Below, one piece after another: positions 54,021 through 63,597 of a stretch of 64,000 nt of DNA (position 1 is its first letter; each line of letters begins with the position of its first letter). The notes beneath the pieces were generated by a model, which saw nothing but the letters and a program-made list of their open reading frames with translations, was not told the DNA's origin and searched no databases. Position numbers and translations under genes: made by a program. The stretch comes from an uncultured Luminiphilus sp. (GTDB taxonomy: Bacteria; Pseudomonadota; Gammaproteobacteria; Pseudomonadales; Halieaceae). The stretch covers positions 1 through 64,000 of the forward strand of contig CALKNZ010000079.1 in NCBI GenBank assembly GCA_938091995.1, read 5' to 3'.

Positions 54021-55334
54021 TTACGCTAACTCTTGCAATGAATCCGCCAGCGCAGCAATCAGCGACTCCATTTCGGTACGCTCCATGACAAACATGGGGG
54101 CCAGTTGAATCGTGTCGCCGCCATAACGCACAAGGAAGCCTTTCTCCCACATTTTCATCGCAACCTCAAAAGGCCTGCGCAATGGCTCACCCGGATAAGC
54201 GTCCAGGGTAATAGCTCCCGCAAAGCCATAATTCCTAACATCTGAGACGTAGGGTTGGTCAGTCAAAGCGTCATGTAGGAGCGCTTCAAAAAATGGCGCC
54301 TCTTGTGCAACTCGCTGAGGTAAGGCTTCGCGAGTTAAAATATCGAGGGCTGCAAGCCCCGCCGCACACGCAACCGGATGCGCTGAATAGGTATAACCGT
54401 GCGCAAATTCCAAAGCATAATCTGGTCCACCGTGGGCCATAAAGGTATCGTAAATACCCGATCGAGCAATGACAGCACCCATAGGAATAGCACCATTGGT
54501 GATCTGTTTTGCAACGTTGAGAATATCGGGTACCACGCCAAAGGCGTCGGCTCCCGTCAGCGCGCCACAACGGCCAAAGCCGGTGATTACTTCGTCAAAA
54601 ATCAGTAAAATATCATTGGCGTCGCAAATATCCCGAAGCTTCTTTAAGTAGCCCACAGGCGGAGGGATGACTCCGGCCGACCCTGCCATTGGCTCCACAA
54701 TCACGGCCGCAATTGTCGAGGCATCGTGTAAGGAAATCATTTCGATGAGTTCCTCAGCAAGCTCAGCACCCTCTTCCGGCATACCTCTGCAAAAACGATT
54801 TTGCGGCAGCATGGTGTGGCGTAAGTGATCTGCCTCAACCCCCTGACCGAAAAATTTTCGGTTAGCGGCAATACCACCTACCGAGATCCCACCAAAATTT
54901 ACCCCGTGATAACCTTTCATGCGGCCAATAAAACGCGTCTTAGTCGGCTGTCCCATCAGGCGCCAATAGGCGCGAGCCATCTTTAAAGACGTATCAGCAG
55001 ATTCAGAACCCGAGTTTGTAAAAAATACATAGTCGAGGTCCTCTGGCATTAGAGCTTTGACGCGATTGGCTAGCTCAAAAGCCGGCGGGTGTCCAAACTG
55101 GAACGGCGGCGCAAAATCCAGCGTGTTGATCTGTTCAGCGACAGCCGCCGTTATTTCCGCTCGGCCATGTCCAAGACCAGAGGTCCACAGCCCCGAGTGA
55201 CCATCTAGTACCTTTCGCCCCTTATCATCGGTGTACCAAACGCCCTCGGCAGCCACAATAATCCGCGGGTCATTTTTGAACTGCCGATTGCCTGTGTACG
55301 GCATCCAATGAGCTTCAAGCGCTTTCTTATCCAT
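54021..55334 (-). CDS. Class III aminotransferase (beta-alanine/omega-amino acid:pyruvate type)
   Basis: 437 residues. MPYTGNRQFKNDPRIIVAAE start, FFTNSGSESADTS, YHGVNFGGISVGG, DEVITGFGRCGA with the PLP-ring Asp, and Lys in VAKQITNGAIPMG. Matches beta-alanine:pyruvate and related omega transaminases. A homologue is at 37488-38834, with clearly different sequence. Context with flavin reductase, cytochrome b561 and acyl-CoA enzymes suggests amine or amino acid catabolism. Confidence 0.9.
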   Translation of the reverse strand: MDKKALEAHWMPYTGNRQFKNDPRIIVAAEGVWYTDDKGRKVLDGHSGLWTSGLGHGRAEITAAVAEQINTLDFAPPFQFGHPPAFELANRVKALMPEDLDYVFFTNSGSESADTSLKMARAYWRLMGQPTKTRFIGRMKGYHGVNFGGISVGGIAANRKFFGQGVEADHLRHTMLPQNRFCRGMPEEGAELAEELIEMISLHDASTIAAVIVEPMAGSAGVIPPPVGYLKKLRDICDANDILLIFDEVITGFGRCGALTGADAFGVVPDILNVAKQITNGAIPMGAVIARSGIYDTFMAHGGPDYALEFAHGYTYSAHPVACAAGLAALDILTREALPQRVAQEAPFFEALLHDALTDQPYVSDVRNYGFAGAITLDAYPGEPLRRPFEVAMKMWEKGFLVRYGGDTIQLAPMFVMERTEMESLIAALADSLQELA

Positions 55335-55345
55335 GATGCTTCTAT

Positions 55346-55387
55346 CTCTTAATCAGTAATAACTTGCTCTTAATCAGTAATAACTTG
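55346..55387. repeat. Perfect 21-bp tandem duplication
   Basis: CTCTTAATCAGTAATAACTTG occurs twice head to tail (55346-55366 and 55367-55387). The right copy contains the cytochrome b561 stop codon; the left copy lies in the gap before the aminotransferase. Looks like a recent slippage or short duplication. Confidence 0.95.
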
Positions 55388-56021
55388 GAGCTTGAGGTGC
55401 CAATGTAACCAACAAAAACAGCAAGCCCACGATTATTAGCGCAACCGCCAAAGCTAAACTGGTGTTTTTGGGCTTCGATGGACCAAAACGGCGTTCGGTT
55501 TTGCCCCACAACATGGCACCTATCAGTGATTCTTTGCGATACCACTGATGATAACCCACCGCGAGCAGGTGGATTAACATCAAAACTTGCAAAACCATCC
55601 AGTTAAATTCGTGCCATTGGGCAAAAAGGCCCGACCAGTCGCCACCCCAAAACGTGAGTGGCCCTTCAAACATGACATCATCAGAAACAAATAACCCAGA
55701 TAACCCCTGCAATAACACCACCAACAACAAGACCACCGTTGCCCAGCCGCCCAGAGGGTTATGTCCCGCCCCTAAGAATTGACCACCTTTTAGGTAGGCG
55801 ACAACAGCCGACGGACCCACGAGAAAAGTGGAAAATCGAGCCGTCTGACTGCCAATAAACCCCCAAAAAATTCGTGTGGCTACAGCTACAATGAGGCTGT
55901 AACCCACCCAGCTGTGCCACTGATAAAGACCCTTCTCACCGCTCCACCACATGAACGCGATCGCCAGTGGCAGATACCAGTGAATAGTTCGAACCGCCCG
56001 ATCCCATAACGGCCAATGCAT
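55374..56021 (-). CDS. Cytochrome b561-type membrane protein
   Basis: 215 residues, with four main membrane helices and an additional C-terminal one. Paired His residues suited to b-haem: RTIHWYLP near 13, YQWHSWVGYS near 37, and LIHLLAVGYHQWYRKESL near 155. Transfers electrons between quinol and periplasmic or soluble partners. The last residues PSYY and the stop lie in the 21-bp tandem repeat. It follows the M20 gene by 18 nt. Confidence 0.88.
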   Translation of the reverse strand: MHWPLWDRAVRTIHWYLPLAIAFMWWSGEKGLYQWHSWVGYSLIVAVATRIFWGFIGSQTARFSTFLVGPSAVVAYLKGGQFLGAGHNPLGGWATVVLLLVVLLQGLSGLFVSDDVMFEGPLTFWGGDWSGLFAQWHEFNWMVLQVLMLIHLLAVGYHQWYRKESLIGAMLWGKTERRFGPSKPKNTSLALAVALIIVGLLFLLVTLAPQAPSYY

Positions 56022-56039
56022 TGCGATAGCAACCCGAAG

Positions 56040-57365
56040 TTATGGCGACTGAAGAAGATCAATTAATCCAGTAACCGTCGCCTTAATACCAAGCTCGACA
56101 GAGGGCTCTGGCACAATTTTAAACAGCGGAGAATGGTGCGATGCAACAGGTGGGCCGCCAGCAGCAGCACGATCAAAGTCGGCCTGGTCGGTACCGCCGA
56201 CCGCGAAATAAACCGAAGGAATATAGGGATCTACCGTAAAAAACGGGAAGTCCTCCGCACCCATTGCAAGCCGCTGCTCGTTATAAAAAATACCCTCTCC
56301 CAGTGTCTCGGTCCATACGTCTCTAACACGTTCAAGCATGGCGATATCATTGAGTGTTGGCGGCACACCTTCATTTTCATAAATAACGACCTCAGGGAGC
56401 ATATCCCCTGATAACCCCATCATACGACCCGTATTTTCTGCGACACGCTTAATGCCCTCTAGCAAGAGCTCTCGGTCTGCTACAGATTCGCTGCGCACTG
56501 TGACTTGAAGTTTCGCTGCATCCGAAATGATATTGTGCTTGGTCCCCGAATGGAATGAGCCCACGGTTATGACACCCGGTCTTCGGGGCGGCAGGCTTCG
56601 ACTGACAACACTTTGCAACGCCACCACAATTTGTGACCCAAGTAACACCGGATCAACGCCTGAATGAGGGCTAGCGCCATGGGCACCGACGCCCTTTATT
56701 AAAATATCTACCGTATCCGCGCCGCTGTAAGGAGCCGGATCAGCAATTAGCATACCCGTTGGTACTGAAGAGGTGACGTGGAGTGCCATCGCATAGTCAG
56801 GCTGGCCGAAGCGCTCCCAAATATTATCTTCACGCATCAATCGTGCCCCACCGACGCGTTCCTCAGCTGGCTGACCAATTAACATCAATGTGCCCTGCCA
56901 CTGATCTCTGCGTTCCGCCATAATTCTTGCTGTACCCACCAAGCTAGTCACATGAACATCATGGCCGCAGGCATGCATGACGAAGACCTCATTGCCGTCC
57001 CAGTCAACTTGCTTTGCTTTTGATGCGTAGGGCAGACCTGATTTCTCCTCCACAGGGAGACCATCCATATCAGCTCTGAACATAACCAGAGGCCCCTCAC
57101 CATTTTCGAGCAATGCAACAATGCCAGTCCCACCAATGCCGGTATGCACGTCGTAGCCAAAACTCTCTAACTCTGAAGCTAAGCGCTCAGAGGTTTTATG
57201 CTCCATGTGTGAAAGCTCGGGGTTTTGATGAAACCAGAGAAACAGCTCCCGCAACTCTTCATCGTAAAGGGCATCAATGCGTTCATCTAACTCATCTGCA
57301 GCACTGAGCGATACCGGCAGTAACCAAGCGATAACAATAGCGCTGACAAGGCATCGAATTGACAT
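56040..57365 (-). CDS. Secreted M20-family amidohydrolase
   Basis: 441 residues from ATG 57365 (CAGGAG 7 nt upstream); the longer frame would add 86 unlikely residues. Signal peptide about 1-21 (LPVSLSA). M20D metal motifs: FRADMDGLPVEE, HACGHDVH, IGQPAEERVGG, and C-terminal SHHSPLF. Hydrolyses an N-acyl or peptide bond, probably in the periplasm. Paralogue of 10030-11313. First gene of the minus-strand catabolic run. Confidence 0.9.
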   Translation of the reverse strand: MSIRCLVSAIVIAWLLPVSLSAADELDERIDALYDEELRELFLWFHQNPELSHMEHKTSERLASELESFGYDVHTGIGGTGIVALLENGEGPLVMFRADMDGLPVEEKSGLPYASKAKQVDWDGNEVFVMHACGHDVHVTSLVGTARIMAERRDQWQGTLMLIGQPAEERVGGARLMREDNIWERFGQPDYAMALHVTSSVPTGMLIADPAPYSGADTVDILIKGVGAHGASPHSGVDPVLLGSQIVVALQSVVSRSLPPRRPGVITVGSFHSGTKHNIISDAAKLQVTVRSESVADRELLLEGIKRVAENTGRMMGLSGDMLPEVVIYENEGVPPTLNDIAMLERVRDVWTETLGEGIFYNEQRLAMGAEDFPFFTVDPYIPSVYFAVGGTDQADFDRAAAGGPPVASHHSPLFKIVPEPSVELGIKATVTGLIDLLQSP

Positions 57366-57550
57366 AAGAATCTCCTGTGACAAACGGGGCAGGTATACCC
57401 GCGAATGGTGTAGACTACGTTTTTTTTTAATCCAGCAACATACTGGTTCACCCGAGTCGGCGTAAGTTGTGAAGTTAGCCACATCCGCTAGGCCCCTGTC
57501 ATTATGATAAACGCGACTTCGCCGGTTGCTGGCACCAAGGAACATCAACG

Positions 57551-58075
57551 TTGAATAGCGACAAAATACGCGAACGCTTTGGCCACTATGGTGTCGAGTT
57601 GCTTGAGCAGAACACGACAACACGTCTTGCGAGCCTTTACTCCCTGTCGGGTGATCAGCGTATCACGAGAACCCTGGCACTCACCCGTTTTGAGCTACCC
57701 ACTCACAGTGCAGTTGCCGAGCAAGACGCGCAAATTCGCTCTGGAGACAGTATAGGAGCGACGCTCCGTCAGGCTGGCTGGACTGTTGTCAAAAATAACA
57801 CCATTGACTGCCAAGTCACCGCTGGGCGGCGCTTTGCTTTATTGGGAGGGGCCACATTAAGCCCTGAGGACTCAGTACTGCTGAGAGTCTACACGCTAAG
57901 CGTGGTTAAGCAGGACTTGGCCCTTGATTACGCCATCATTGCCGAGGCCTACCACTGTGAGCACATAGCAACGCCAGGAGACCTACCTCCTGCGAAGTCA
58001 ATCATTGCTTCGCTAACAAGCAGTCAGGCTTTGGCGCTTACCGACTTACTCGCGGCAATGCAGAAAAGCGGTTAA
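57551..58075 (+). CDS. Hypothetical protein
   Basis: 174 residues from TTG 57551, with AAGGA 8 nt upstream. No signal peptide or membrane helix. It begins with KIRERFGHYGVELLEQ and has an IRSGDSIGATLRQAGW stretch and a RRFALLGG strand. I recognise the general look of a conserved gammaproteobacterial unknown but no defined family. Divergent from the M20 gene, convergent with the DUF442-like gene. Confidence 0.72.
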   Translation: MNSDKIRERFGHYGVELLEQNTTTRLASLYSLSGDQRITRTLALTRFELPTHSAVAEQDAQIRSGDSIGATLRQAGWTVVKNNTIDCQVTAGRRFALLGGATLSPEDSVLLRVYTLSVVKQDLALDYAIIAEAYHCEHIATPGDLPPAKSIIASLTSSQALALTDLLAAMQKSG

Positions 58076-58096
58076 CACCGACGGCCCACGGCAAAT

Positions 58097-58510
58097 TTAC
58101 CCTTGCCAAACCAATGCTAGCGACAGATCAAAACCAATCCCCCTTGCCACATCAATAGCCGCTGATCGATCGGCTTCACTTCGCGACGCAACCCAAAGGT
58201 TTGCACATCGGGTACCCGTTCGGCAGTAAGCCAGAACACGCTCCCCGCTATCAAACAGTGCTGTCATTTCGGCGAGATCCTGACCGGGAAAATTCATCGC
58301 GTTTATTGGGTATCGCGCAAAGCTCATACCAGCAGTCTGTGCAGCTTCGGCCATGTCACTCATTGTCGCTTGCCCAGGCACTTCGTGATCGGGTCTATTG
58401 CAGATGAGGTGTTTGAAACCCTGAGCCGCAAGATCAGTCATATGCTCTGGCTGAATTTGTCCGGCCACGAAAACCGTCTCGCTAAGCTGGATAATGGGTA
58501 CTTCTGACAT
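58097..58510 (-). CDS. DUF442/TIGR01244 family phosphatase-like protein
   Basis: 137 residues. LSETVFVAGQIQPEHM and GFKHLICNRPDHEVPGQ at the start, and a cysteine signature LAYCRTGTRCANLW near 95-108, which is the CxxGxR P-loop of dual-specificity phosphatase or rhodanese-like enzymes. The family is often linked to sulfide or stress metabolism. Its ATG overlaps the lipoprotein stop (TAATG). Confidence 0.9.
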   Translation of the reverse strand: MSEVPIIQLSETVFVAGQIQPEHMTDLAAQGFKHLICNRPDHEVPGQATMSDMAEAAQTAGMSFARYPINAMNFPGQDLAEMTALFDSGERVLAYCRTGTRCANLWVASRSEADRSAAIDVARGIGFDLSLALVWQG

Positions 58511-59214
58511 TAGCCGTTATCTCCACGATAAACTTGATCAAGCCCCTCACGGAACTGCTGACCCCAAGCGTTCAGAATACGCTTAGCATCCGCGCCATTA
58601 GTCACGCTATTGCTCCACTGTAAGCGCATGGCATTCAAGCCTCGCCGTCGGTCAACAATGCGAAAGAGCGTTTCTCCTGTTGAAGCATCAGCCACCTCAA
58701 GAAACAGCGTCATTTCTCCAGACTCGGTAGTATAAGAACGACTGATACCCGGGCTTTTAATATCCGGGGCCGCAACGTCAAGATTAATAATATTTGGCCT
58801 CAAAAGCAGTGTTTCAGCATCGGCCTGATCCTCCGGGACTATCGTGTAGGCTGGCGCAACGGACAGGACTGAGAGGAATTCGGTTTCGCACAGTTCCGCT
58901 AAGCTATTACGAATGCCTTCCATGTCTGAATCTGTCACGCGGTGAGCCGTGCCGCCACGGGATGAGTTTTGATCTCGCTGCCAGTTTTTCCGAAATGCCA
59001 CCTCGCAATGGTGCACTGCAAAATTTTCATAGGAACCGATCTCAACCCCGGGCTTGGCGTAGACCAATCCAAATTTAGTGTTGTCTTGCAGCACTAAACC
59101 ATCGTGAGAGATGTCAGGCGCCGTGGGTGAAGAACTACACCCTGCCACCACAGCCAAAAACAATCCGGCTAGCGCCCATCGCGCCGCGGTAACCACATAA
59201 TATGTTCCGCTCAT
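58510..59214 (-). CDS. DUF3313-like lipoprotein
   Basis: 234 residues with a lipoprotein signal: hydrophobic ALAGLFLAVVAGC, lipid-bearing Cys at 26. Residue +2 is Ser, so outer-membrane sorting is expected. The body reads like DUF3313: YAKPGVEIGSYENFAV, RPNIINLDVAAPDI, GEMTLFLEVADASTGETLFRI. Function unknown. Coupled to the DUF442-like gene. Confidence 0.8.
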   Translation of the reverse strand: MSGTYYVVTAARWALAGLFLAVVAGCSSSPTAPDISHDGLVLQDNTKFGLVYAKPGVEIGSYENFAVHHCEVAFRKNWQRDQNSSRGGTAHRVTDSDMEGIRNSLAELCETEFLSVLSVAPAYTIVPEDQADAETLLLRPNIINLDVAAPDIKSPGISRSYTTESGEMTLFLEVADASTGETLFRIVDRRRGLNAMRLQWSNSVTNGADAKRILNAWGQQFREGLDQVYRGDNG

Positions 59215-59320
59215 AACTATTCCTTAGCTTGATGTCTCTAAAATTCGTTAATCGCAACCGCTGCGTCGGGTTCGAAATGCTTAAAGTTGAACCCGTTGAG
59301 CCCGACACAATCCCTCCTTA

Positions 59321-60415
59321 CTAGATTAGCCCAAGCTCGACAGATAGTAACTCTTTGATTTCCTCTCTGGGATTTTCAGGGACGGTGATTGACGCGCCGG
59401 TAATTTGCGCTGCAATACTCAGATAAGTCTCTGAAACATCCATCAGCATTTCCTTAGGCAATAAGACTCCCGCCGCAAAAGCCGTACGCTCTGCCATCCT
59501 GTTCTTGTCGAGCAACAAATCATTGTCGGGCACCCAACTCAAAAGCGCCTGTCGAAAACCTTCCTTACTGTTCTCCAGAACTGTACCCTGTTCGTAAGCA
59601 GAGGCATTCCAAATGCGGGAAGAGTCGGGTGTCCCAACTTCATCCATATAAATCAGTTCGCTGGCACCCGCCGCATTCTTTGCATAACCAAATTCAAATT
59701 TAGTATCGATAAACAGCTGACCAATCTTGAGCAATCGCTCCGCAATGACAGCGAAACCCTCTCGAAGTAATCGCTCATACTGATCAATATCGCCCGGTTG
59801 CTCGAATCCTAGGCCTGACCAGTGCCGATCTAAATCGGCGCGGCTGATATTGACGTCATCAACCTCGGCGATACCCTCCAAACCAGCTAGTACGCCCTTA
59901 CTGGAGGGCGTTATCAAGACCTCACTTAAACGCTGGTTTTCAGCGAGACCATTGGGCAAATTGATCCCGCAGAAAATTCGCTCACCTTTATCGTAAGCAC
60001 GCCACAGAGATCCGGTGATGTACTGACGCGCAATGGCCTCAATGCGCACCGGTTTAGCTCTTTGAACTATCCAAACGAGTGGATGTGGCGCCTCCAGAAT
60101 ATGACTACGTGCAAGGCCCGCTTCGGCAAAGGCACCAAACCATTCCTGTGACACCGCATTGAGGGCAGCCCCCTTGCCGGGCACCCCATTCAGCCCATCT
60201 TCCGCCCGCCAAATACAATCAAATGCGGATAAGCGATCTGAAACAATAAGAATGGCCAGATCGGCATCGGCAGAGACGGGATATTGCCTTTGTTCAATGA
60301 GCCGTCGACTGTCCTCTGATCTCAGCCAGTATACCGAACGCACTTTCCCTGAATGCACAGCCTCATTAGTGCGAATACTAAAATCGTCATTACGCTCCAA
60401 AAATTTTAGCGTCAT
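59321..60415 (-). CDS. purC: Phosphoribosylaminoimidazole-succinocarboxamide synthase (long form)
   Basis: 364 residues from ATG 60415 (AAGG upstream); a TTG ten codons earlier is possible. SAICAR synthase joins aspartate to CAIR with ATP in purine synthesis. Visible: [55 protein letters not shown] and [11 protein letters not shown]. This is the long PurC class of some gammaproteobacteria, about 120 residues longer than E. coli PurC (237). It follows trpS by 39 nt. Confidence 0.94.
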   Translation of the reverse strand: MTLKFLERNDDFSIRTNEAVHSGKVRSVYWLRSEDSRRLIEQRQYPVSADADLAILIVSDRLSAFDCIWRAEDGLNGVPGKGAALNAVSQEWFGAFAEAGLARSHILEAPHPLVWIVQRAKPVRIEAIARQYITGSLWRAYDKGERIFCGINLPNGLAENQRLSEVLITPSSKGVLAGLEGIAEVDDVNISRADLDRHWSGLGFEQPGDIDQYERLLREGFAVIAERLLKIGQLFIDTKFEFGYAKNAAGASELIYMDEVGTPDSSRIWNASAYEQGTVLENSKEGFRQALLSWVPDNDLLLDKNRMAERTAFAAGVLLPKEMLMDVSETYLSIAAQITGASITVPENPREEIKELLSVELGLI

Positions 60416-60454
60416 AAAGCGATGACCTTTCTCCACACTCGACAAGACTGATCA

Positions 60455-61462
60455 CTAGGCATAGGCACGTAACCCCACGGCATCTCGTACCTGCTCAAGA
60501 AGTGCTTTGCTTTTGGGCCGCAATCTCTCTGCACCCGCCTGCAACACCTCTTCGACTTGCAATGGCTTTGCCATGAGCTCTAAATAGCGCTCTCTAGCCT
60601 CGCTCAGCTGGGCGTTGACCAACTCGAACAATTGCTTCTTGGCATCACCCCAACCAATACCACCTTCAAAATCCGCATACATTCTTGCTCGTTCTTCATC
60701 ATCAGCAAAAGCAGACCAGATTTGGAAAACGGTAGATTCTTCAGGGATTTTTGGTTCCCCCGGTTCTAACAAGTTCGTTTTTATTTTGTTAATGCTTTTT
60801 TGTAGCTGCTTTGGCGTGCCAAACAGGGGAATTGTATTGCCATAGCTCTTGCTCATCTTCCGGCCATCAAGACCCTGCAATACAGCTACGTGCTCACCAA
60901 CCACGGCCTTGGGTAGCGTGAAAATATCGGTGAAATTGTGATTAAACCGCTGAGCAATATCGCGTGCCATTTCCACGTGTTGAATTTGATCGCGACCCAC
61001 AGGCACATCATGTGCATTGAAAATAAGAATATCCGCCGCCATCAATACAGGATATGAAAACAGCCCCATCGTCACGCCGAAATCCGGATCCTCTTCGGCT
61101 TCTCGATTATGCTGAACCGCCGCTTTGTAAGCATGGGCGCGGTTCATTAGGCCTTTGGCCGCATTGCAGGTAAGAATCCATGACAGCTCTGTCACTTCGG
61201 GAATATCAGATTGCCGGTAAAAATGCGCCTGTTCAACATCTAGGCCCGACGCCAGCCAGGTCGCCGCAATCTCGAGACTGGATTGAGCAACCACGGCAGG
61301 GTCATGACATTTGATCAGCGCGTGATAGTCGGCGAGAAACAAATACGCGTCTACCTCGGCTTCTCTTGAGGCTAATATGGCAGGACGGATCGCGCCTACA
61401 TAGTTACCCAAATGTGGGGTTCCCGAAGTGGTAATGCCGGTAAGCACGCGTCTGCGCGTCAT
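60455..61462 (-). CDS. trpS: Tryptophanyl-tRNA synthetase
   Basis: 335 residues, class I synthetase. HIGH-type motif TPHLGNY at 15-21, DYHALIK, and KMSKS in [10 protein letters not shown] near 195. Charges tRNA-Trp in the cytoplasm. It sits 20 nt after the M18 aminopeptidase gene and before purC in a tight minus-strand run. Confidence 0.97.
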   Translation of the reverse strand: MTRRRVLTGITTSGTPHLGNYVGAIRPAILASREAEVDAYLFLADYHALIKCHDPAVVAQSSLEIAATWLASGLDVEQAHFYRQSDIPEVTELSWILTCNAAKGLMNRAHAYKAAVQHNREAEEDPDFGVTMGLFSYPVLMAADILIFNAHDVPVGRDQIQHVEMARDIAQRFNHNFTDIFTLPKAVVGEHVAVLQGLDGRKMSKSYGNTIPLFGTPKQLQKSINKIKTNLLEPGEPKIPEESTVFQIWSAFADDEERARMYADFEGGIGWGDAKKQLFELVNAQLSEARERYLELMAKPLQVEEVLQAGAERLRPKSKALLEQVRDAVGLRAYA

Positions 61463-61482
61463 TTTAATTCTCCAAAAAAGCG

Positions 61483-62772
61483 TCAGGCGACGCGGTTGTA
61501 AAACGCGGTAAGCAGTGACCCCAGATAATCAATATCTGCCGTACCCGCCAACTCACGAATAGAGTGCATCGCAAGTGTTGGAACGCCTAAATCAATCGTT
61601 GTTATTCCAGTTTCTGCAGCTGTGATCGGTCCAATTGTACTGCCACAACCCATATCCGAGCGAACGACAAAGTGCTGAAGGGGCACTTGTGCCCGCTCTG
61701 CTAGTAGGCGCAACAAGGCAGCCCCCTCACCAGATGTCGCATAACGCTGGTTGCGATTAATCTTAACTACAGGACCCTGATTCAGCAGCGGGCCGTGGTC
61801 CTCGTCGTGACGATCACTAAAATTTGGATGGACCGCGTGAGCATTATCAACCGACAACATTTTTGACTTTTCCCGCAATCGGCGACTGGCAGCAGCAGTA
61901 CCGGCAATTGAATCGAGCACGTCAGTCAGCATGGGACCCTGAGCACCAACAGCTGAAGTGCTGCCCACTTCCTCGTGATCATTGCAAACAAGGAGCGACC
62001 ACTGAGCCGGATCTGCGGCGAGGAGTGCCAGTAAACCGGCATGACAACTCAACAAATTATCGAGTCGCGCTGAGGCAAGAAACGCATGATCTGTTCCAAC
62101 AATACCCGCAGGCTGACTGTCATAGAGCGATAGCTCAAAGTCCAAGACTCTAACGGAGCCGTCCTCGGGATACTGCTCGCTAACTTGATTGGCGAGAAAC
62201 TGCGACCAGTCAAAACTCAAATCATCGGATTTCGGCAATCCAGCAATGAGCGGCAAAATATCGGTCTGAGGATTGATACTGCGATTCTTATTGGCCTCGC
62301 GATCAAGATGAATTGCCAAGCTTGGAATTATAGCGATCGGCCTTCGAAAATCGATGAGACGCGATACCAATTCCCCACTCGAATTGACAAAAGAAACCCG
62401 TCCAGCCAGTGACAAATCTCGATCAAACCAAGGATTTAGCAACGCCCCGCCATAGACATCAACGGCCAACTGATGAGTGCCCGAGCGCTTTTTTAACGGG
62501 TTAGGTTTAATCGAGAGATTCGGACTGTCTGTATGTGCACCGATCATACGCAGACCATCTTCACAGGCACCAGATCCAGCTCGGAAGGCAACAATAGAGC
62601 TATCGTTTGCCGTGACGAAATAACCTTGCCCCGCCTCAAAGGCGACGTTGTCTAGGTGATCGAGGCCCATAAATCCAGCACCTTCCAACCGTCTTTTTAG
62701 GGCAGCGACTGCATGGAAGGGTGACGTTGCTTCACCTAAGAAAAGCAGCAGATCATTGAGACAATCAGACAT
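61483..62772 (-). CDS. apeB: M18 family aminopeptidase
   Basis: 429 residues from ATG 62772 (TGGAG 6 nt upstream; the longest frame starts four codons earlier). Two-metal aminopeptidase related to aspartyl aminopeptidase: [40 protein letters not shown] and [12 protein letters not shown] carry the metal ligands. Removes N-terminal, mainly acidic, residues from peptides in the cytoplasm. Lies 15 nt after uppP. Confidence 0.94.
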   Translation of the reverse strand: MSDCLNDLLLFLGEATSPFHAVAALKRRLEGAGFMGLDHLDNVAFEAGQGYFVTANDSSIVAFRAGSGACEDGLRMIGAHTDSPNLSIKPNPLKKRSGTHQLAVDVYGGALLNPWFDRDLSLAGRVSFVNSSGELVSRLIDFRRPIAIIPSLAIHLDREANKNRSINPQTDILPLIAGLPKSDDLSFDWSQFLANQVSEQYPEDGSVRVLDFELSLYDSQPAGIVGTDHAFLASARLDNLLSCHAGLLALLAADPAQWSLLVCNDHEEVGSTSAVGAQGPMLTDVLDSIAGTAAASRRLREKSKMLSVDNAHAVHPNFSDRHDEDHGPLLNQGPVVKINRNQRYATSGEGAALLRLLAERAQVPLQHFVVRSDMGCGSTIGPITAAETGITTIDLGVPTLAMHSIRELAGTADIDYLGSLLTAFYNRVA

Positions 62773-62787
62773 AAACAACTCCAAAAA

Positions 62788-63597
62788 TCATGTGATAGCT
62801 ATCACCACCAACAGCCCACAACCCAAAATAAGGCGGTACCAAACAAACGGCATGAGGCCAATCCGGTCGAGAATACCTAGAAATAGAGCAATGGTGGCAT
62901 ACGCGCTGAGGCCCGCCACCAACATAGCGACCAATAACTGAATTATGGGTGCTGACGCAGCACCACCGAAGAACCACGTGACAGTCATAAACGTCATGGC
63001 CATCAAAATAACCGGAATCGACAACAAAAAAGAAAACCGAGCCGCAGTGGTCAAGTTGTAACCCAGCATCAGAGCAGCCGTAATGGTGATCCCTGAGCGA
63101 GAAACTCCGGGAATCAGAGCCACACTTTGTGCTAAGCCAATAAGACAGGCATCGCGCCAAGTGACAGCTTGAACGTGTTGATCAGTTTCAACTTTGACCA
63201 TCCGTGCCGCCACACCCATTAGCAGGCCAAAAAAAAGCGTAGTAAAGGCAATCACGTGTAACCCCCGTAAATCACCCGAAATGACTTCATTGAACAGCAG
63301 ACCCACCAACACTGTGGGCGTTGTTGCCGCCGCGAGTCGCCACAACTCAGTGTCATAGGTAGCCTGAGATGCTATCCCTGGGCGGCCAGTTCTGAGCAGA
63401 TTCACAAGATCGACCCTAAAATAAATCATGACGGCAATTAAGGTGCCACCGTGGACAAATACGTCAAACAGCAGGCCCTGATCATTCCAGGATAATAACT
63501 GCGCCGGCAGCACTAGGTGGGCTGAACTTGAGATCGGCAAAAACTCACTCAAACCCTGGATGAGGGCCAGCACCAAAGTCTGAGTCCAATCAAGCAC
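62788..63597 (-). CDS. uppP: Undecaprenyl-diphosphatase (BacA family)
   Basis: 269 residues from GTG 63597, overlapping the tsaB stop by 8 nt. Eight hydrophobic segments. Signature LSEFLPISSSAHL near 17-29 and PGVSRSGITITAALMLGYN near 165 hold the catalytic Glu, Ser, His and Arg. Dephosphorylates undecaprenyl diphosphate to recycle the cell-wall lipid carrier; confers bacitracin tolerance. Confidence 0.97.
   Translation of the reverse strand: MLDWTQTLVLALIQGLSEFLPISSSAHLVLPAQLLSWNDQGLLFDVFVHGGTLIAVMIYFRVDLVNLLRTGRPGIASQATYDTELWRLAAATTPTVLVGLLFNEVISGDLRGLHVIAFTTLFFGLLMGVAARMVKVETDQHVQAVTWRDACLIGLAQSVALIPGVSRSGITITAALMLGYNLTTAARFSFLLSIPVILMAMTFMTVTWFFGGAASAPIIQLLVAMLVAGLSAYATIALFLGILDRIGLMPFVWYRLILGCGLLVVIAIT

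Noticed and set aside
55342-55545. Minus-strand 67-codon ORF ending in repeated KLLLIK
   Set aside because: The repeat is only the out-of-frame reading of the 21-bp tandem duplication; the frame overlaps cytochrome b561.
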